From Streptomyces cellostaticus (GTDB lineage Bacteria > Actinomycetota > Actinomycetes > Streptomycetales > Streptomycetaceae): DNA of 64,000 nucleotides. Below are positions 24,646 through 33,177 of this stretch, piece after piece. The notes below the pieces were generated by a model. It was not told the DNA's origin. It did no database searches and saw only the letters and a list, made by a program, of their open reading frames with translations. Each line of letters starts with the position of its first letter. The stretch's first letter is position 1. Location of the stretch: positions 124,001-188,000 of the forward strand of contig NZ_KQ948022.1 in assembly GCF_001513965.1 (NCBI RefSeq), written 5' to 3'. Both the position numbers and the translations under genes were made by a program.

Positions 24646-25317
24646 ATGCCCACGCTGGACCGTCAGGAAAGTGTCTTCGTGCTCGACCTCGGGGCGGGGG
24701 AGAACCGCTTCCACCCCGACTGGATCGCCTCCGTCGACGAGGCCCTGGACCAGGTGGAGAAGGCGGACGGGCACCGGGCGCTGGTCACCGTGGCGACCGG
24801 GAAGTTCTACTCCAACGGCCTGGACCTCGACTGGCTCCTCGCCCACGCCGACCGGCACCAGGAGTACGTCGTCTCGGTGCACGCGCTCTTCGCGCGGCTG
24901 CTGTCCCTGCCGGTGCCCACGGTGGCCGCACTCCAGGGGCACACCTTCGCCGCGGGCGGGATGTTCTCGCTGGCTCACGACGTCCGCGTGATGCGTGCCG
25001 ACCGTGGTTTCTGGTGCCTGCCGGAGGCGGACATCAACATCCCGTTCTCGCCGGCCATGTCCGCGCTGATCCAGAGCCGGCTGACCCCGCAGGTCGCCCA
25101 CGAGGCCATGACCACCGCCCGCCGCTACGGCGGCCACGACGCGCTCGGCGCCGCCATCGTGGACCGCGCCGTCGACGAGGACGCCGTACGCGCCACGGCC
25201 GTCGAACTCGCCGCCGCCCAGGCAGCCCGGGCCGGCGCGACCCTGGGCACCATCAAGGCCCGCATGTACGCCCCCGTCCTGGCCCTGCTGCGCGACACGG
25301 CCGACCCGCTCGGCTGA
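24646..25317 (+). CDS. Enoyl-CoA hydratase/isomerase-family protein
   Basis: This 223-aa crotonase-fold protein is shorter than typical hydratases (about 255 aa) and closer to the peroxisomal-isomerase-like branch. The first oxyanion-hole strand is seen as ATGKFYSNGLDLDWL near residues 55-70 and the second as LQGHTFAAGGMFSLAHDVRVM near 100-120. The catalytic Glu of the isomerase region may be in CLPEADINIPFS. The ATG is preceded by GAAGGAG. The substrate is probably an acyl-CoA. It lies between a TetR gene and a thioesterase, all in one direction. Confidence 0.82.
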   Translation: MPTLDRQESVFVLDLGAGENRFHPDWIASVDEALDQVEKADGHRALVTVATGKFYSNGLDLDWLLAHADRHQEYVVSVHALFARLLSLPVPTVAALQGHTFAAGGMFSLAHDVRVMRADRGFWCLPEADINIPFSPAMSALIQSRLTPQVAHEAMTTARRYGGHDALGAAIVDRAVDEDAVRATAVELAAAQAARAGATLGTIKARMYAPVLALLRDTADPLG

Positions 25318-25440
25318 CCCGAGCGCGCACGGCCACCGGCTCCGCCCGGCCCGGCCGCGCCGCGGCCCTCCCCGGCCGACAGCTCCGCCCCGCGCCCCAC
25401 GGCCCGGGCTCTCTCACCGGCACGACAGCAAGGAACGCAC

Positions 25441-25896
25441 ATGTCCACCACCGACTTCGCCGCACTCTCCGGGCTGGAGCTCATGCGCTGGGTCCAGAAG
25501 GAACGCCCTACGGACATCCCCTCCATCGGCCGACTGCTCGGCATGCGCTTCGACGAAGTCGACCACGGCCGCATCGTCGTCTCCCTCGACACCCGCCCCG
25601 ACTTCGCCAACCCCCTCGGCACGGTCCACGGCGGCATCGCCGCGACGCTGCTCGACTCCGCCATGGGCTGCGCGGTCCACACCACCCTGCCCGCCGGAGT
25701 CGGCTACACCACGCTGGAACTCAAGGTCAACTACATCCGCGCAGCCCGCACCGACGGGCAGACCCTCACCGCCGAAGGCACCGTCATCCACGCCGGCCGC
25801 CGTACCGCGACCGCCGAGGGCAAGGTCCTGGACGAGCAGGGCAAGCTCATCGCCCACGCCACCACGACGTGCCTCATCCTCGGCCCGAACGGCTGA
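25441..25896 (+). CDS. PaaI-family hotdog thioesterase
   Basis: This 151-aa hotdog-fold protein has the PaaI signature: NPLGTVHGGIAATLLDSAMGCAVHTTL, about residues 59-85, where the HGG turn and the acidic Asp form the active site. It then has a TLELKVNYIRAA strand typical of the family. It should hydrolyse an acyl-CoA, perhaps an aromatic or short-chain one. It follows the crotonase gene by 123 bp and may be cotranscribed with it. The next gene converges on it with a 20-bp gap. Confidence 0.85.
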   Translation: MSTTDFAALSGLELMRWVQKERPTDIPSIGRLLGMRFDEVDHGRIVVSLDTRPDFANPLGTVHGGIAATLLDSAMGCAVHTTLPAGVGYTTLELKVNYIRAARTDGQTLTAEGTVIHAGRRTATAEGKVLDEQGKLIAHATTTCLILGPNG

Positions 25897-25916
25897 CGCC
25901 GCCGCCCTGGCCTCGA

Positions 25917-26315
25917 TCAGGGCCCGTCGTACCAGGCGAGCGCCGAGATGCGCCAGCCGTCCGGAGTGCGGACGAACTGGATGGTCTTGGTCCCGCCGCC
26001 CTCGAACGGCTCACCGTTCAGGATCCCGGACTTGCGGTACTCGGCAACGCGTGACGCGATGTCGCCCACGATCTGCGTGCGTTCGGAGGTCTCCCATTCG
26101 GAGAACGCGACGAGCCGGCCGTCGGCGAGCATGCGCCGACGGGGCTCGATGAACTCCTCCACGGTGTAGACCGTGAAATCCGGGCCGGTCATGACGATCA
26201 CCCCACCGGGGAGAACGAGCCGGCGGAGGCGCTCCACGTCGGCGGCCTTGCCGTCACGGTTGTCGAAGGCACCGAAGAACTCGGCCGTCACCGCGTCAAT
26301 CTCGATCTTGGACAT
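25917..26315 (-). CDS. DUF4440/SnoaL-like protein (NTF2 fold)
   Basis: This 132-aa single-domain protein has an NTF2-like pattern: helical start IDAVTAEFFGAFDNRDG, LVLPGGVIVMTG, the strand pair with FIEPRRRMLADG, and the closing TPDGWRISALAWYDG. The last block is characteristic of DUF4440-type proteins. Such proteins bind small molecules or act as cyclases/isomerases, but a role cannot be assigned. There is no signal peptide. It stands alone on the minus strand, downstream of the crotonase terminator. Confidence 0.75.
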   Translation of the reverse strand: MSKIEIDAVTAEFFGAFDNRDGKAADVERLRRLVLPGGVIVMTGPDFTVYTVEEFIEPRRRMLADGRLVAFSEWETSERTQIVGDIASRVAEYRKSGILNGEPFEGGGTKTIQFVRTPDGWRISALAWYDGP

Positions 26316-26341
26316 CGCGCGAAGCTACCATGTGCCCGAAT

Positions 26342-26370
26342 GCCCGCCAAGACGCGTGCAGTTGGCGGGC
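26342..26370 (-). terminator. Hairpin after the crotonase gene
   Basis: A 9-bp stem, GCCCGCCAA (26342-26350) and TTGGCGGGC (26362-26370), has an 11-nt loop and begins 7 bp beyond the stop of the leftward crotonase gene. Confidence 0.6.
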
Positions 26371-26376
26371 CAGGCG

Positions 26377-27141
26377 TCACTTGAGCTGTGCGGTCAGCAG
26401 ATGCGCGTCGAGCAGGGCGACGTCGGAGGTGCGGGCGGCCCGCGAGTAGCCCGCGAACATGCGCTTGGTGAGCGTGAGGGCTTCGGGCGAGCGGCGGACG
26501 AGCGGTCTGACCCACGCGCTGATCGCCGCGTCCAGTTCACCGAGGGGCGCGACCTTGTGCAGGAGGCCTATGCGGTGCGCGGTGACCGCGTCGAAGGTCT
26601 CACAGGTGAGCATGAGTTCGCGGATCCTCGCGGCCCCGCCCTCGACGATCAGGCGGCCCATGCCGCCGCCCCACGCGGGAGGCAGGCCGACCCCCACCTC
26701 GGGCATGCGGAACCGGCAGGTGTCGGCCCCCGCGCGCAGGTCGCAGAAGGAGGCGAGCGCGAGGCCGGCCCCGATCACCTTGCCGTGGAGCCTGGCGACG
26801 GTGACCGCGTGCGTGTTCTCCAGCGCGTCGCACACGCGGTACGCCTTGTCCGCGAGCCGGCGCAGGGCGGCCCCGCTCGGGTCCTCGGCCAGCGCAGCCC
26901 GGTACTCGCCCCGGTCGGCGCCGAGACAGAAGTCGTCACCGTCGGCCGTCAGGAGCAGGACCCGGATGTCGGGGCGGTCATGGAGGCTGTGGAGCAGGTC
27001 GGCGAGATCATCGAGGGCGGCGACGGTGAGCGTGCTGTCCTGCGCCGAAGGGTTGAACCGGACCCGCAGGACCGGTCCGTCCTGTTCTGCGGCGAGCGCC
27101 TTGAACGGGAAGTGGGGGGAGGTGTCGATCATGTCGGTCAT
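26377..27141 (-). CDS. Enoyl-CoA hydratase/isomerase-family protein
   Basis: This 254-aa crotonase-fold protein is of normal family length. The first oxyanion-hole region is DGDDFCLGADRGEYRA (about residues 67-82). The second is LHGKVIGAGLALASFCDLRAGADTCRFRMPEVGVGLPPAWGG (about 115-155), where Glu of MPEVGVGL occupies a catalytic position. The ATG overlaps the stop of the P450 gene upstream (ATGA), so both should be made from one transcript. This suggests a joint pathway in which the P450 oxidises the acid or acyl chain that the crotonase acts on. Confidence 0.87.
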   Translation of the reverse strand: MTDMIDTSPHFPFKALAAEQDGPVLRVRFNPSAQDSTLTVAALDDLADLLHSLHDRPDIRVLLLTADGDDFCLGADRGEYRAALAEDPSGAALRRLADKAYRVCDALENTHAVTVARLHGKVIGAGLALASFCDLRAGADTCRFRMPEVGVGLPPAWGGGMGRLIVEGGAARIRELMLTCETFDAVTAHRIGLLHKVAPLGELDAAISAWVRPLVRRSPEALTLTKRMFAGYSRAARTSDVALLDAHLLTAQLK

Positions 27142-28385
27142 GAGAGGGCGACGTCCAGATTCAGCAGGCGCCGGAAGGCCACACGCGGTGCCCACGACGG
27201 CCGGCGTACGAGGGTGAGCCGGGGGAAACGTCTCACCAGCTGATGGAGCAGGGTCTGGGCCTCCATGCGGGCCAGGGGTGCGCCGAGGCAGTAGTGGATG
27301 CCCCCGCCGAAGGCGAGATGTGCGGGTTTGCGGTGCAGGCTGAACAACTCGGGATCCTCGTGCCTGGCCGGGTCGCGATGGGCCGCGCCCACCAGGAGGT
27401 GGACCATCTCGTCCTTGGCGACCTCGGTCCCGCCCAGGATGCAGTCCTGGGTGGAGACACGGCTGATCACATGTGTGGGCGGGTCGTAGCGCAACGATTC
27501 TTCCACGGCGGCGGGCACGAGTTCGGGGTGGACGGTGAGCCGCTGCCACTGCCGGGGGTGTTCGAGGAGCAGGAGGGTCATGGTCGACAGCAGCGTGGAC
27601 GTGGTCTCCAGTGCGGCCAGCAGCACGAACAGGGCGAGGAAGTAGACCGCTTCGTCCGCCCGGCCGCGATCGCTTTCCATGGTGTCCCAGACCGTGATCC
27701 AGCGCGACACCGGATCCTCGCCCGGATGCGCGCGCCGCTCACGCACCAGGTCCATGAAGTAGGTCCGCAACTCCGCCGTGGCCCTGTCGGACAAGGCCAG
27801 TTGACTGGGGGAGGGCAGTAACTCCTGGGTGAACACCTGGTCGTGGGTCAGCTCGCGCAGCCGGGGGAGGTCGGCGGTCGGCAGCCCGAGCCAGTGCCCG
27901 ATGGCGGCGACCGGCAGTTCCTCGCTCACCAGGGCGTTGAAGTCCGCCTCGCCGTCTCGCAGTTGCTCGGTGAAAGTGTCGAGGATCCGGCTCGTGAACC
28001 GGTCCACCGTTCCCCGGATCTGCTCCAGGGAACTGCGGTCGAACATGCCTGCGGAACGGCGCACCCAGGTGTGCTCCGGGGGATTGAGCGCGGGCAGTGT
28101 CCTGCTCATCTCCCGTGCGGAGGGCGCCGTCCAGCGTCTGGCGTCTTTGTGCTGCTCACGCCAGCGTGCGTCGGGCTCCAGCCAGTCGCGGCTGCGCAGC
28201 ACCTGGTCACACAGGTTGAACCCCGTGACGAGGTGCCCTCCCCAGGGAGCCGCGATGACGTCACCCCTCGATCGAAGCTCCGCGTAGATCGGAAACGGGT
28301 TGGCCTGGCCCTTCGGCGTACGCAGACGGGAGAGGAGCGAGACGGCAAAGCGCCTGTCGTCGGGCGGGGATATCGCAGTCTCCAC
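27138..28385 (-). CDS. Cytochrome P450 downstream of the conservon
   Basis: This 415-aa bacterial P450 has the haem-binding loop FGGGIHYCLGAPLAR near residues 350-364, the ExxR motif in VEESLRYDPPTH, and an I-helix read as LLAALETTSTLLS. There Glu-Thr-Thr keeps the acid/alcohol pair although the usual Gly is Ala-Leu. It is coupled by a 4-nt overlap to the crotonase gene. It lies 94 bp after the conservon P450, with an AT-rich stretch between, so it could have its own promoter or be read through from the conservon. Redox partners are not encoded nearby. Confidence 0.92.
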   Translation of the reverse strand: METAISPPDDRRFAVSLLSRLRTPKGQANPFPIYAELRSRGDVIAAPWGGHLVTGFNLCDQVLRSRDWLEPDARWREQHKDARRWTAPSAREMSRTLPALNPPEHTWVRRSAGMFDRSSLEQIRGTVDRFTSRILDTFTEQLRDGEADFNALVSEELPVAAIGHWLGLPTADLPRLRELTHDQVFTQELLPSPSQLALSDRATAELRTYFMDLVRERRAHPGEDPVSRWITVWDTMESDRGRADEAVYFLALFVLLAALETTSTLLSTMTLLLLEHPRQWQRLTVHPELVPAAVEESLRYDPPTHVISRVSTQDCILGGTEVAKDEMVHLLVGAAHRDPARHEDPELFSLHRKPAHLAFGGGIHYCLGAPLARMEAQTLLHQLVRRFPRLTLVRRPSWAPRVAFRRLLNLDVALS

Positions 28386-28479
28386 GAAAGCCCTTTCTTG
28401 ATCTAGGCATCAGCCGCCATGCATACCCTCCCGTTGACGCGTACATACAAGATGGCTGTTCAATAAGGAGTTGCCTGCG

Positions 28480-29847
28480 TCACTCTCCTCTGGTCCATGC
28501 CAGGAACCGGCTGAACAAGCCCGGCTTGGGCCTGGACGCGGCCGTCGCCGCCGGCTGCGGCGCGGGGCTCGGGACACGGTGCGGGGTGGGTACGGCGACC
28601 TGCGGCTGCGGCGCCTGAGCGGGCGTCGGCGTCACGGTGCGGGGCGTGAACCGGACCGGCACGGCCACCAGGGAGCGGCTCCAGGGCGCCGGCACCCAGC
28701 TCAAGTCCTTGAACGGCACCCGGACTTCGATGTCCGGCAGCCGGTTGAGGAGGGTCTCGACGGCCGTGACGGCGATCACGAACGCAGGGTCCTTGGCGGG
28801 GCAGGCGTGCGGCCCGGCCCCGAAGGCCAGGTGGGCCTTGGCGCTGAGCTGCTCGCGGTGCTCCGCAAGCCGGGGATCGGTGTTGGCGCCCGCGAAGGAG
28901 ATGACCACCGGGTCGTTCGCCCGGAGTACCCGGCCCCCCAGCTCCACGTCGTGGGTGGGGTAGTGGGCGGCGTAGTTGGCGATCGGCGCGTAGTTCCACA
29001 GGACCTGGGTGATCGCGTCCTCCACCGGCAGGCCGGCCTGCCAGTCGTCGCCGAGCATCAGGGCGCTGCCGGTGCCGATCGCCGCCGACAGGGGCGCGGT
29101 GCCGCCGGACAGCAGCGTCACGAGCTGGTGCAGCATCTCCTCGTCGGTCAGCCCCGCCGAGTGCTCCATCAGACGGGTCGTCAGGTCGGGTCCGGGCCGC
29201 CGCCGCTTGAGCGCGATCAGTTCGGCAAGCGCTTCACCCAGCACCTGGTCGGCGCCGGCTGTCCCGTCGAAGATGCCGCTGATCCCGACGATGACACGGT
29301 CACCGATCTCGGGCGGGCACCCGAACAGGTCGCTGAAGACCAGCAGCGGCAGCGGCTGCGCGTAATCGGCCATCAGCTCGGCCTGGCCGAGGCGGTCGGA
29401 ACTGAACCGGCTGATCAGGTAGTCGGCGGACTGCTGGGTCTGGCGCACCAGCTGGAGCTCGTTGACGGTGGACAGGCTGTCGGTGACGGCCTGGCGCAGC
29501 CGGGCGTGTGCCGCTCCGTCGCTGAACAGTGCGTTGGGCCGGTACCCCATCATGGGCAGGGCCGGGCTGTCCTCGGGGACGCGTCCCTCGTTCAGCGCCT
29601 TCCAGCGCCGCGAGTCCCTGACGAACGAAGCGGGGTTCTGCAGGATGTACAGGGCGGCGTCGTAGCTGGTGACCAGCTCGACCTCCACCCCGGGGGCGAT
29701 GTCGACCGGCGCACTCGGGCCGAGGCTGCGCAGGTGTGCGTAGTGGCCGTCGGGATCGGAGCCGAACTGGGGGCCGTAGAGCGGGAGGTTGCCGTGCGCA
29801 GGGCAGCCGGGCGGGGGTCCTTGTATGCCGGGGGGACGCTGCTGCAT
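28480..29847 (-). CDS. cvnE: Conservon P450-like protein CvnE (CYP157-like)
   Basis: This 455-aa P450 family protein is fifth in the conservon. The haem loop is FGAGPHACPAKDPA, with the Cys present. Two normally essential motifs are altered. The K-helix reads ITQVLWNYAP, without the ExxR pair. The I-helix reads LSGGTAPLSAA, without the acid-alcohol pair. Lack of ExxR is a known feature of the CYP157 family found in Streptomyces conservons. A Pro/Ala-rich tail (about 400-440) ends in GLFSRFLAWTRGE, which may attach the protein to the membrane or to a partner. It lies 13 bp after cvnD. Confidence 0.88.
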   Translation of the reverse strand: MQQRPPGIQGPPPGCPAHGNLPLYGPQFGSDPDGHYAHLRSLGPSAPVDIAPGVEVELVTSYDAALYILQNPASFVRDSRRWKALNEGRVPEDSPALPMMGYRPNALFSDGAAHARLRQAVTDSLSTVNELQLVRQTQQSADYLISRFSSDRLGQAELMADYAQPLPLLVFSDLFGCPPEIGDRVIVGISGIFDGTAGADQVLGEALAELIALKRRRPGPDLTTRLMEHSAGLTDEEMLHQLVTLLSGGTAPLSAAIGTGSALMLGDDWQAGLPVEDAITQVLWNYAPIANYAAHYPTHDVELGGRVLRANDPVVISFAGANTDPRLAEHREQLSAKAHLAFGAGPHACPAKDPAFVIAVTAVETLLNRLPDIEVRVPFKDLSWVPAPWSRSLVAVPVRFTPRTVTPTPAQAPQPQVAVPTPHRVPSPAPQPAATAASRPKPGLFSRFLAWTRGE

Positions 29848-29860
29848 GTGGGGGTGGCTC

Positions 29861-30421
29861 CTAGTCGAGAAGGGACAGTAGGTGGCGGACGAGGGTGATG
29901 AGGGCCTGCGCCGACGACGACTGGTCCCGGACGTCGCAGACGACGACGGGTGTTCGGTCGGACAGGTTCAGCGCCTCACGGATCTCCGCGAGCGGGTAGT
30001 CGGTCGTGCCGTCGAAGTGGTTGACGCCGATGGCATACGTCAGCCCGAACCGCTCGACCAGGTCCAGGACCGGGAAGGAGTCGGACAGCCGCTCGGGGTC
30101 GACGAGGACCAGCGCGCCCAGCGCCCCCCGGGACAGCTCCTCCCACATCTCCTTGAAGCGCTCCTGACCGGGCGTGCCGAAGAGGTACAGCACCAGCTCG
30201 TCGCTGATGGTCAGGCGGCCGAAGTCCATCGCGACCGTCGTGGTGGTCTTGTCCGGAGTCCCCGACAGATCGTCAAATCCCACGCTGGCTTCGGTGATCT
30301 CCTCTTCGGTCCGCAGGGGCTCGATCTCGGAGATGCTGCCGATGCATGTGGTCTTCCCGACCCCGAAGTGCCCCACCACGAGGATCTTCACCGCGGTGAG
30401 GACACCTGAATCCAGGTACAC
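29861..30421 (-). CDS. cvnD: Conservon GTPase CvnD
   Basis: This 186-aa Ras/MglA-like GTPase has the Walker A GHFGVGKTT near residues 17-25, the switch region with TTTTVAMDFGRL, the G3 motif LFGTPGQERF near 80, and GVNHFD in place of NKxD. This is the CvnD signature, including the NHFD variant. CvnD proteins associate with the membrane-bound CvnA complex and resemble eukaryotic G-protein signalling. The start is a GTG at 30421 (MYLDSGVLTAVKILVVG), 3 bp after the cvnC stop. Confidence 0.92.
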   Translation of the reverse strand: MYLDSGVLTAVKILVVGHFGVGKTTCIGSISEIEPLRTEEEITEASVGFDDLSGTPDKTTTTVAMDFGRLTISDELVLYLFGTPGQERFKEMWEELSRGALGALVLVDPERLSDSFPVLDLVERFGLTYAIGVNHFDGTTDYPLAEIREALNLSDRTPVVVCDVRDQSSSAQALITLVRHLLSLLD

Positions 30422-30424
30422 GAA

Positions 30425-30808
30425 TCACGCTCCGAATCGGGCTTTGAGGCCGTCGAGTACGGCGTTGAGCACTTCTCGATCAACGCGTTCGGCGCGGGGA
30501 ACGGGCTTCCTCGCGATGATGAGACCGCTTTCTTCCATCTGCGCCAGGAGAATCCGGACGATCCCCAGGGGCAGATGCGTGTGCGCGGCCACTTCGGCGA
30601 CCGACAGAAAGCCGTCCGCGACCAGCTCCAGAACCTGACGCGCCTCCGGGGAAAGCGTGCGAGCCGAAGCGGAGGCACCCTCTTGCGCGGACACCAGGGT
30701 CGTGCGCTCGTAGGCATTGTCCGGTGGCAGCGAACGCCCGTTCGTGATCACGAAGAGCGGGACTAATGCGGAGGTCAGCTCCAGTTCCTGTTCCGGCTCG
30801 TCATTCAC
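30425..30808 (-). CDS. cvnC: Conservon protein CvnC (DUF742)
   Basis: This 127-aa DUF742 protein contains a winged-helix-like core: LSPEARQVLELVADGFLSVAEVAAHTHLPLGIVRILLAQMEESGLI, about residues 52-97. The N-terminus carries PLFVITNGRSLP, typical of CvnC. The start is a GTG at 30808, whose last bases overlap the cvnB stop (GTGA). CvnC is the third component of the conservon complex; its biochemical role is unknown, and DNA binding has not been shown for the family to my knowledge. Confidence 0.9.
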   Translation of the reverse strand: MNDEPEQELELTSALVPLFVITNGRSLPPDNAYERTTLVSAQEGASASARTLSPEARQVLELVADGFLSVAEVAAHTHLPLGIVRILLAQMEESGLIIARKPVPRAERVDREVLNAVLDGLKARFGA

Positions 30809-31650
30809 GTGCGGCTCGCCTCCCCGCGCGCTGCCGTATAAGCGCCCAGCTGGGGCACCACCTGATGCAGGCGGGTGGTGAACTCCTCGATATCCGCGTC
30901 GTGTTCGGCCGCCGCGGCCAGGAACGCGCCGCGGCCCGCGGAGATCAGGAAGATCCATCCGTGCTGGAACTCGATCACCGTCTGCCGCCATTGCGCGTCC
31001 TGGCCCACACCGGCGAACTGCGACGTGGCACGACTGTAGGCGTGAATCCCCGTCATGGCCGCCGAGATGGTGTCCGCCAGGTCCTGGCTCATGCCCGAGG
31101 TGGCGCCGCGGGGCAGGCCGTCGGAGCCCAACAGGACGGCGTGGCGGGCGCCTTGCACCTTACCGACCACCTCGTCGAGATCGGTGATCCGGATCCCCGT
31201 GCCGCCCGCCGCATCGCCCTGCCCCCCGGCCCGGTCCGCCTGCCCGTCCGCGGCCTCCGCGGTCACCCTGGGCGGCGAGGTGAGGTTGTTGCCGAGCCGG
31301 GCGACGAGCCGGTGCATACGGAAGGAGATCTGCTGCATGTCGACGTCGGGCGCCGCGGCCGCGGCCAGATAGGCGCCCTGGCCGGCCCCGATCAGGAAGA
31401 TCCAGCCGTGTGAGAACTCGATGATCGTCTGGTTCCACTGCCTGTTCTCACCCGGCCCGGCGAAGTGGGAGGTCGCCCGGCTGAGCGACTGCATGCCCGC
31501 CATGGCGGCGGAGATCGTCCGCACGTCCTTCTGGGCCATGCCGTCGGTCGCACCGCGGGGAAGGCCGTCCGCGGACAGCAGGACGGCATGGCGTGCCTTC
31601 GGCACGTTCTGCACGATGTCCTCGAGCATCCACGACAGGTCTGTGGTCAT
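30805..31650 (-). CDS. cvnB: Conservon roadblock protein CvnB with duplicated domain
   Basis: CvnB proteins are normally single roadblock/LC7 domains of about 140 aa. This one is 281 aa with two copies: residues about 5-123 and 153-272. Both repeat the same blocks in order: ARHAVLLSADGLPRGAT and ARHAVLLGSDGLPRGAT, SRATSHFAG and SRATSQFAG, then IIEFSHGWIFLIGAGQGA and VIEFQHGWIFLISAGRGA. A Gly/Ala/Asp-rich linker joins them. Roadblock domains dimerise and regulate Ras-like GTPases such as CvnD, so this protein could form the pair within one chain. Start and stop overlap cvnA and cvnC by 4 nt each. Confidence 0.92.
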   Translation of the reverse strand: MTTDLSWMLEDIVQNVPKARHAVLLSADGLPRGATDGMAQKDVRTISAAMAGMQSLSRATSHFAGPGENRQWNQTIIEFSHGWIFLIGAGQGAYLAAAAAPDVDMQQISFRMHRLVARLGNNLTSPPRVTAEAADGQADRAGGQGDAAGGTGIRITDLDEVVGKVQGARHAVLLGSDGLPRGATSGMSQDLADTISAAMTGIHAYSRATSQFAGVGQDAQWRQTVIEFQHGWIFLISAGRGAFLAAAAEHDADIEEFTTRLHQVVPQLGAYTAARGEASRT

Positions 31651-32828
31651 GCGTCATCGGACCCTTCGGACGGCGCCGAGGCGAGGCCCCGGCCCGAGAG
31701 CGTGCCGCGCTGGAAGGCTCCCAGGCTGCGGCCCGCGGCGCGGCCGGCTTCCTCCGGAGCCCCGGCGGGCGGCGCCGTGGGGTCCTGGTCGGGGACACTG
31801 GCGATGGGCACCTGGCGCGCCCCTCGCCTCGGCAGGCCGTGCGCGGTACGAGCCACCGGCTCCGTCCGGCCGACGGCGCCCCGGATGCCGCTGACCTGGG
31901 TGTCCTCGACAGGTGCCGTCTGCTCCTCGGTCCACAGCTCTTCCGGCAGCAGGACGACCGCCCGTACGCCGCCGTAACGGGAAACACCGGTCACGTCCAC
32001 CCGGAATCCGTACTGCTGCGCAAGCAGGCCGATGACGGGGAAGCCGAACTTGGGCTGGTTTCCGAGGTGGGAAAGCCGGGGGTGGTAGTCACCGGAGAGC
32101 AGGGCGGACGCCTTCTGCCGGTCCTCGTCGTTCATACCGACACCGGCGTCGTCGATGACGATGCACAGGTTCTTCTGCACGCGCTGGAAAGTGACTTCGA
32201 TGGGCGAACCCTGCTGAGAGAAACTCGCAGCGTTGTCGAGAAGCTCGGCGACCGCGAGAGCGACCGGAGAAACGGCGGACGCCTTCAAAGCAAAACCGGT
32301 TTGCTGCATGATTTCGACACGCCGGAAGTTGCGAATCTGACCCTGCGCGCTGCGCACCACGTCATAAACGCTCGCCGGCCTATTGCGACGGCCCAGCGGT
32401 GCACCACACATGACGGCAATGCCCTGCGCTTTGCGGGCCATCTGTGCATTGGCGTGACTGACTTCCAGTAGATCACCCAGAACGGAATGGCCGCCGTACT
32501 TGCGCTGGATTTCTTCAAGCAGCGCCAACTGTTCCGCAGCGAGGCTCTGCAGAAAGCGTGCGGAGCCCTTGAGGACGGCCTTGGTGCTTTCTTCCGCCGC
32601 CTCTTCGGCTTCTTGGATGGTCTTGGCGTGCTCGGCCTGGTGCTGCTGCAACTGGGCTCTTAAGGCAGTCAGTTGGCTGTCAGCCTCGCTCACTCTCTGC
32701 GTGAGAGCGGCCTCGGCCTGCTGCTTCTTCGCCGCCATGGCCTTGTTGCGGCGACGGAGCACCAGGGCCGCGGCAACGGCGACCGCAGTCGCCGCAACCA
32801 GGCACCAAACGAGTGCGTCTTGAGTCAT
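31647..32828 (-). CDS. cvnA: Conservon histidine-kinase-like sensor CvnA
   Basis: This 393-aa protein has one N-terminal membrane helix (about residues 5-23, LVWCLVAATAVAVAAALVL), a long coiled coil (about 30-85, rich in Gln, Glu and Ala), a helical dimerisation region, and a HATPase_c domain (about 180-310) with the N-box AVAELLDNAASFS and DDAGVGMNDEDR. The C-terminus is a disordered Pro/Arg tail. CvnA anchors the conservon complex at the membrane; no phosphoacceptor His box is evident. I chose the ATG at 32828 (MTQDALVW), with GAAAGG upstream. Its stop overlaps the cvnB start. Confidence 0.92.
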   Translation of the reverse strand: MTQDALVWCLVAATAVAVAAALVLRRRNKAMAAKKQQAEAALTQRVSEADSQLTALRAQLQQHQAEHAKTIQEAEEAAEESTKAVLKGSARFLQSLAAEQLALLEEIQRKYGGHSVLGDLLEVSHANAQMARKAQGIAVMCGAPLGRRNRPASVYDVVRSAQGQIRNFRRVEIMQQTGFALKASAVSPVALAVAELLDNAASFSQQGSPIEVTFQRVQKNLCIVIDDAGVGMNDEDRQKASALLSGDYHPRLSHLGNQPKFGFPVIGLLAQQYGFRVDVTGVSRYGGVRAVVLLPEELWTEEQTAPVEDTQVSGIRGAVGRTEPVARTAHGLPRRGARQVPIASVPDQDPTAPPAGAPEEAGRAAGRSLGAFQRGTLSGRGLASAPSEGSDDA

Positions 32829-33177
32829 GGAAACCTTTCCTCTGTATAGCCTGCAGTCGTCGGCAGACGGATCTCGGGGGGAATCCGTGGCACAACCGCT
32901 CGGAACGAATCGGCCGCCGTCGAGTTGAGAACCGCGCCTCTCAATACGACGTCCGAGCCGAGTGAACCAAGGTCGCAGACGCCGGGATGCTATCACTGAC
33001 ATGGGGCAACGCCCGCAACGCAGAGCAGTCCTAACGTTCCCGTGACGCAAGTCGGTTGTGCATGTTATGTGGCCGTACAGCTATTGATTGAGCAGAGCGC
33101 GCGAGGCATTTATTGGACACCATGTCGATACTGTGCCGACTCATCGCTCTTTGTCGGACTTACGTCATGATCCCGGC
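32829..33177. other. Intergenic region upstream of the conservon
   Basis: About 350 bp with no supported gene. It should carry the cvnA promoter on the minus strand. The right-hand part (33050-33180) is AT-richer than its surroundings and borders the permease remnant at 33178. Confidence 0.5.

Noticed and set aside
26342..26370. Hairpin as an operator of the DUF4440 gene
   Set aside because: It lies just past the stop of the crotonase gene with an 11-nt loop, better suited to a terminator; the DUF4440 start is nearby only by chance.
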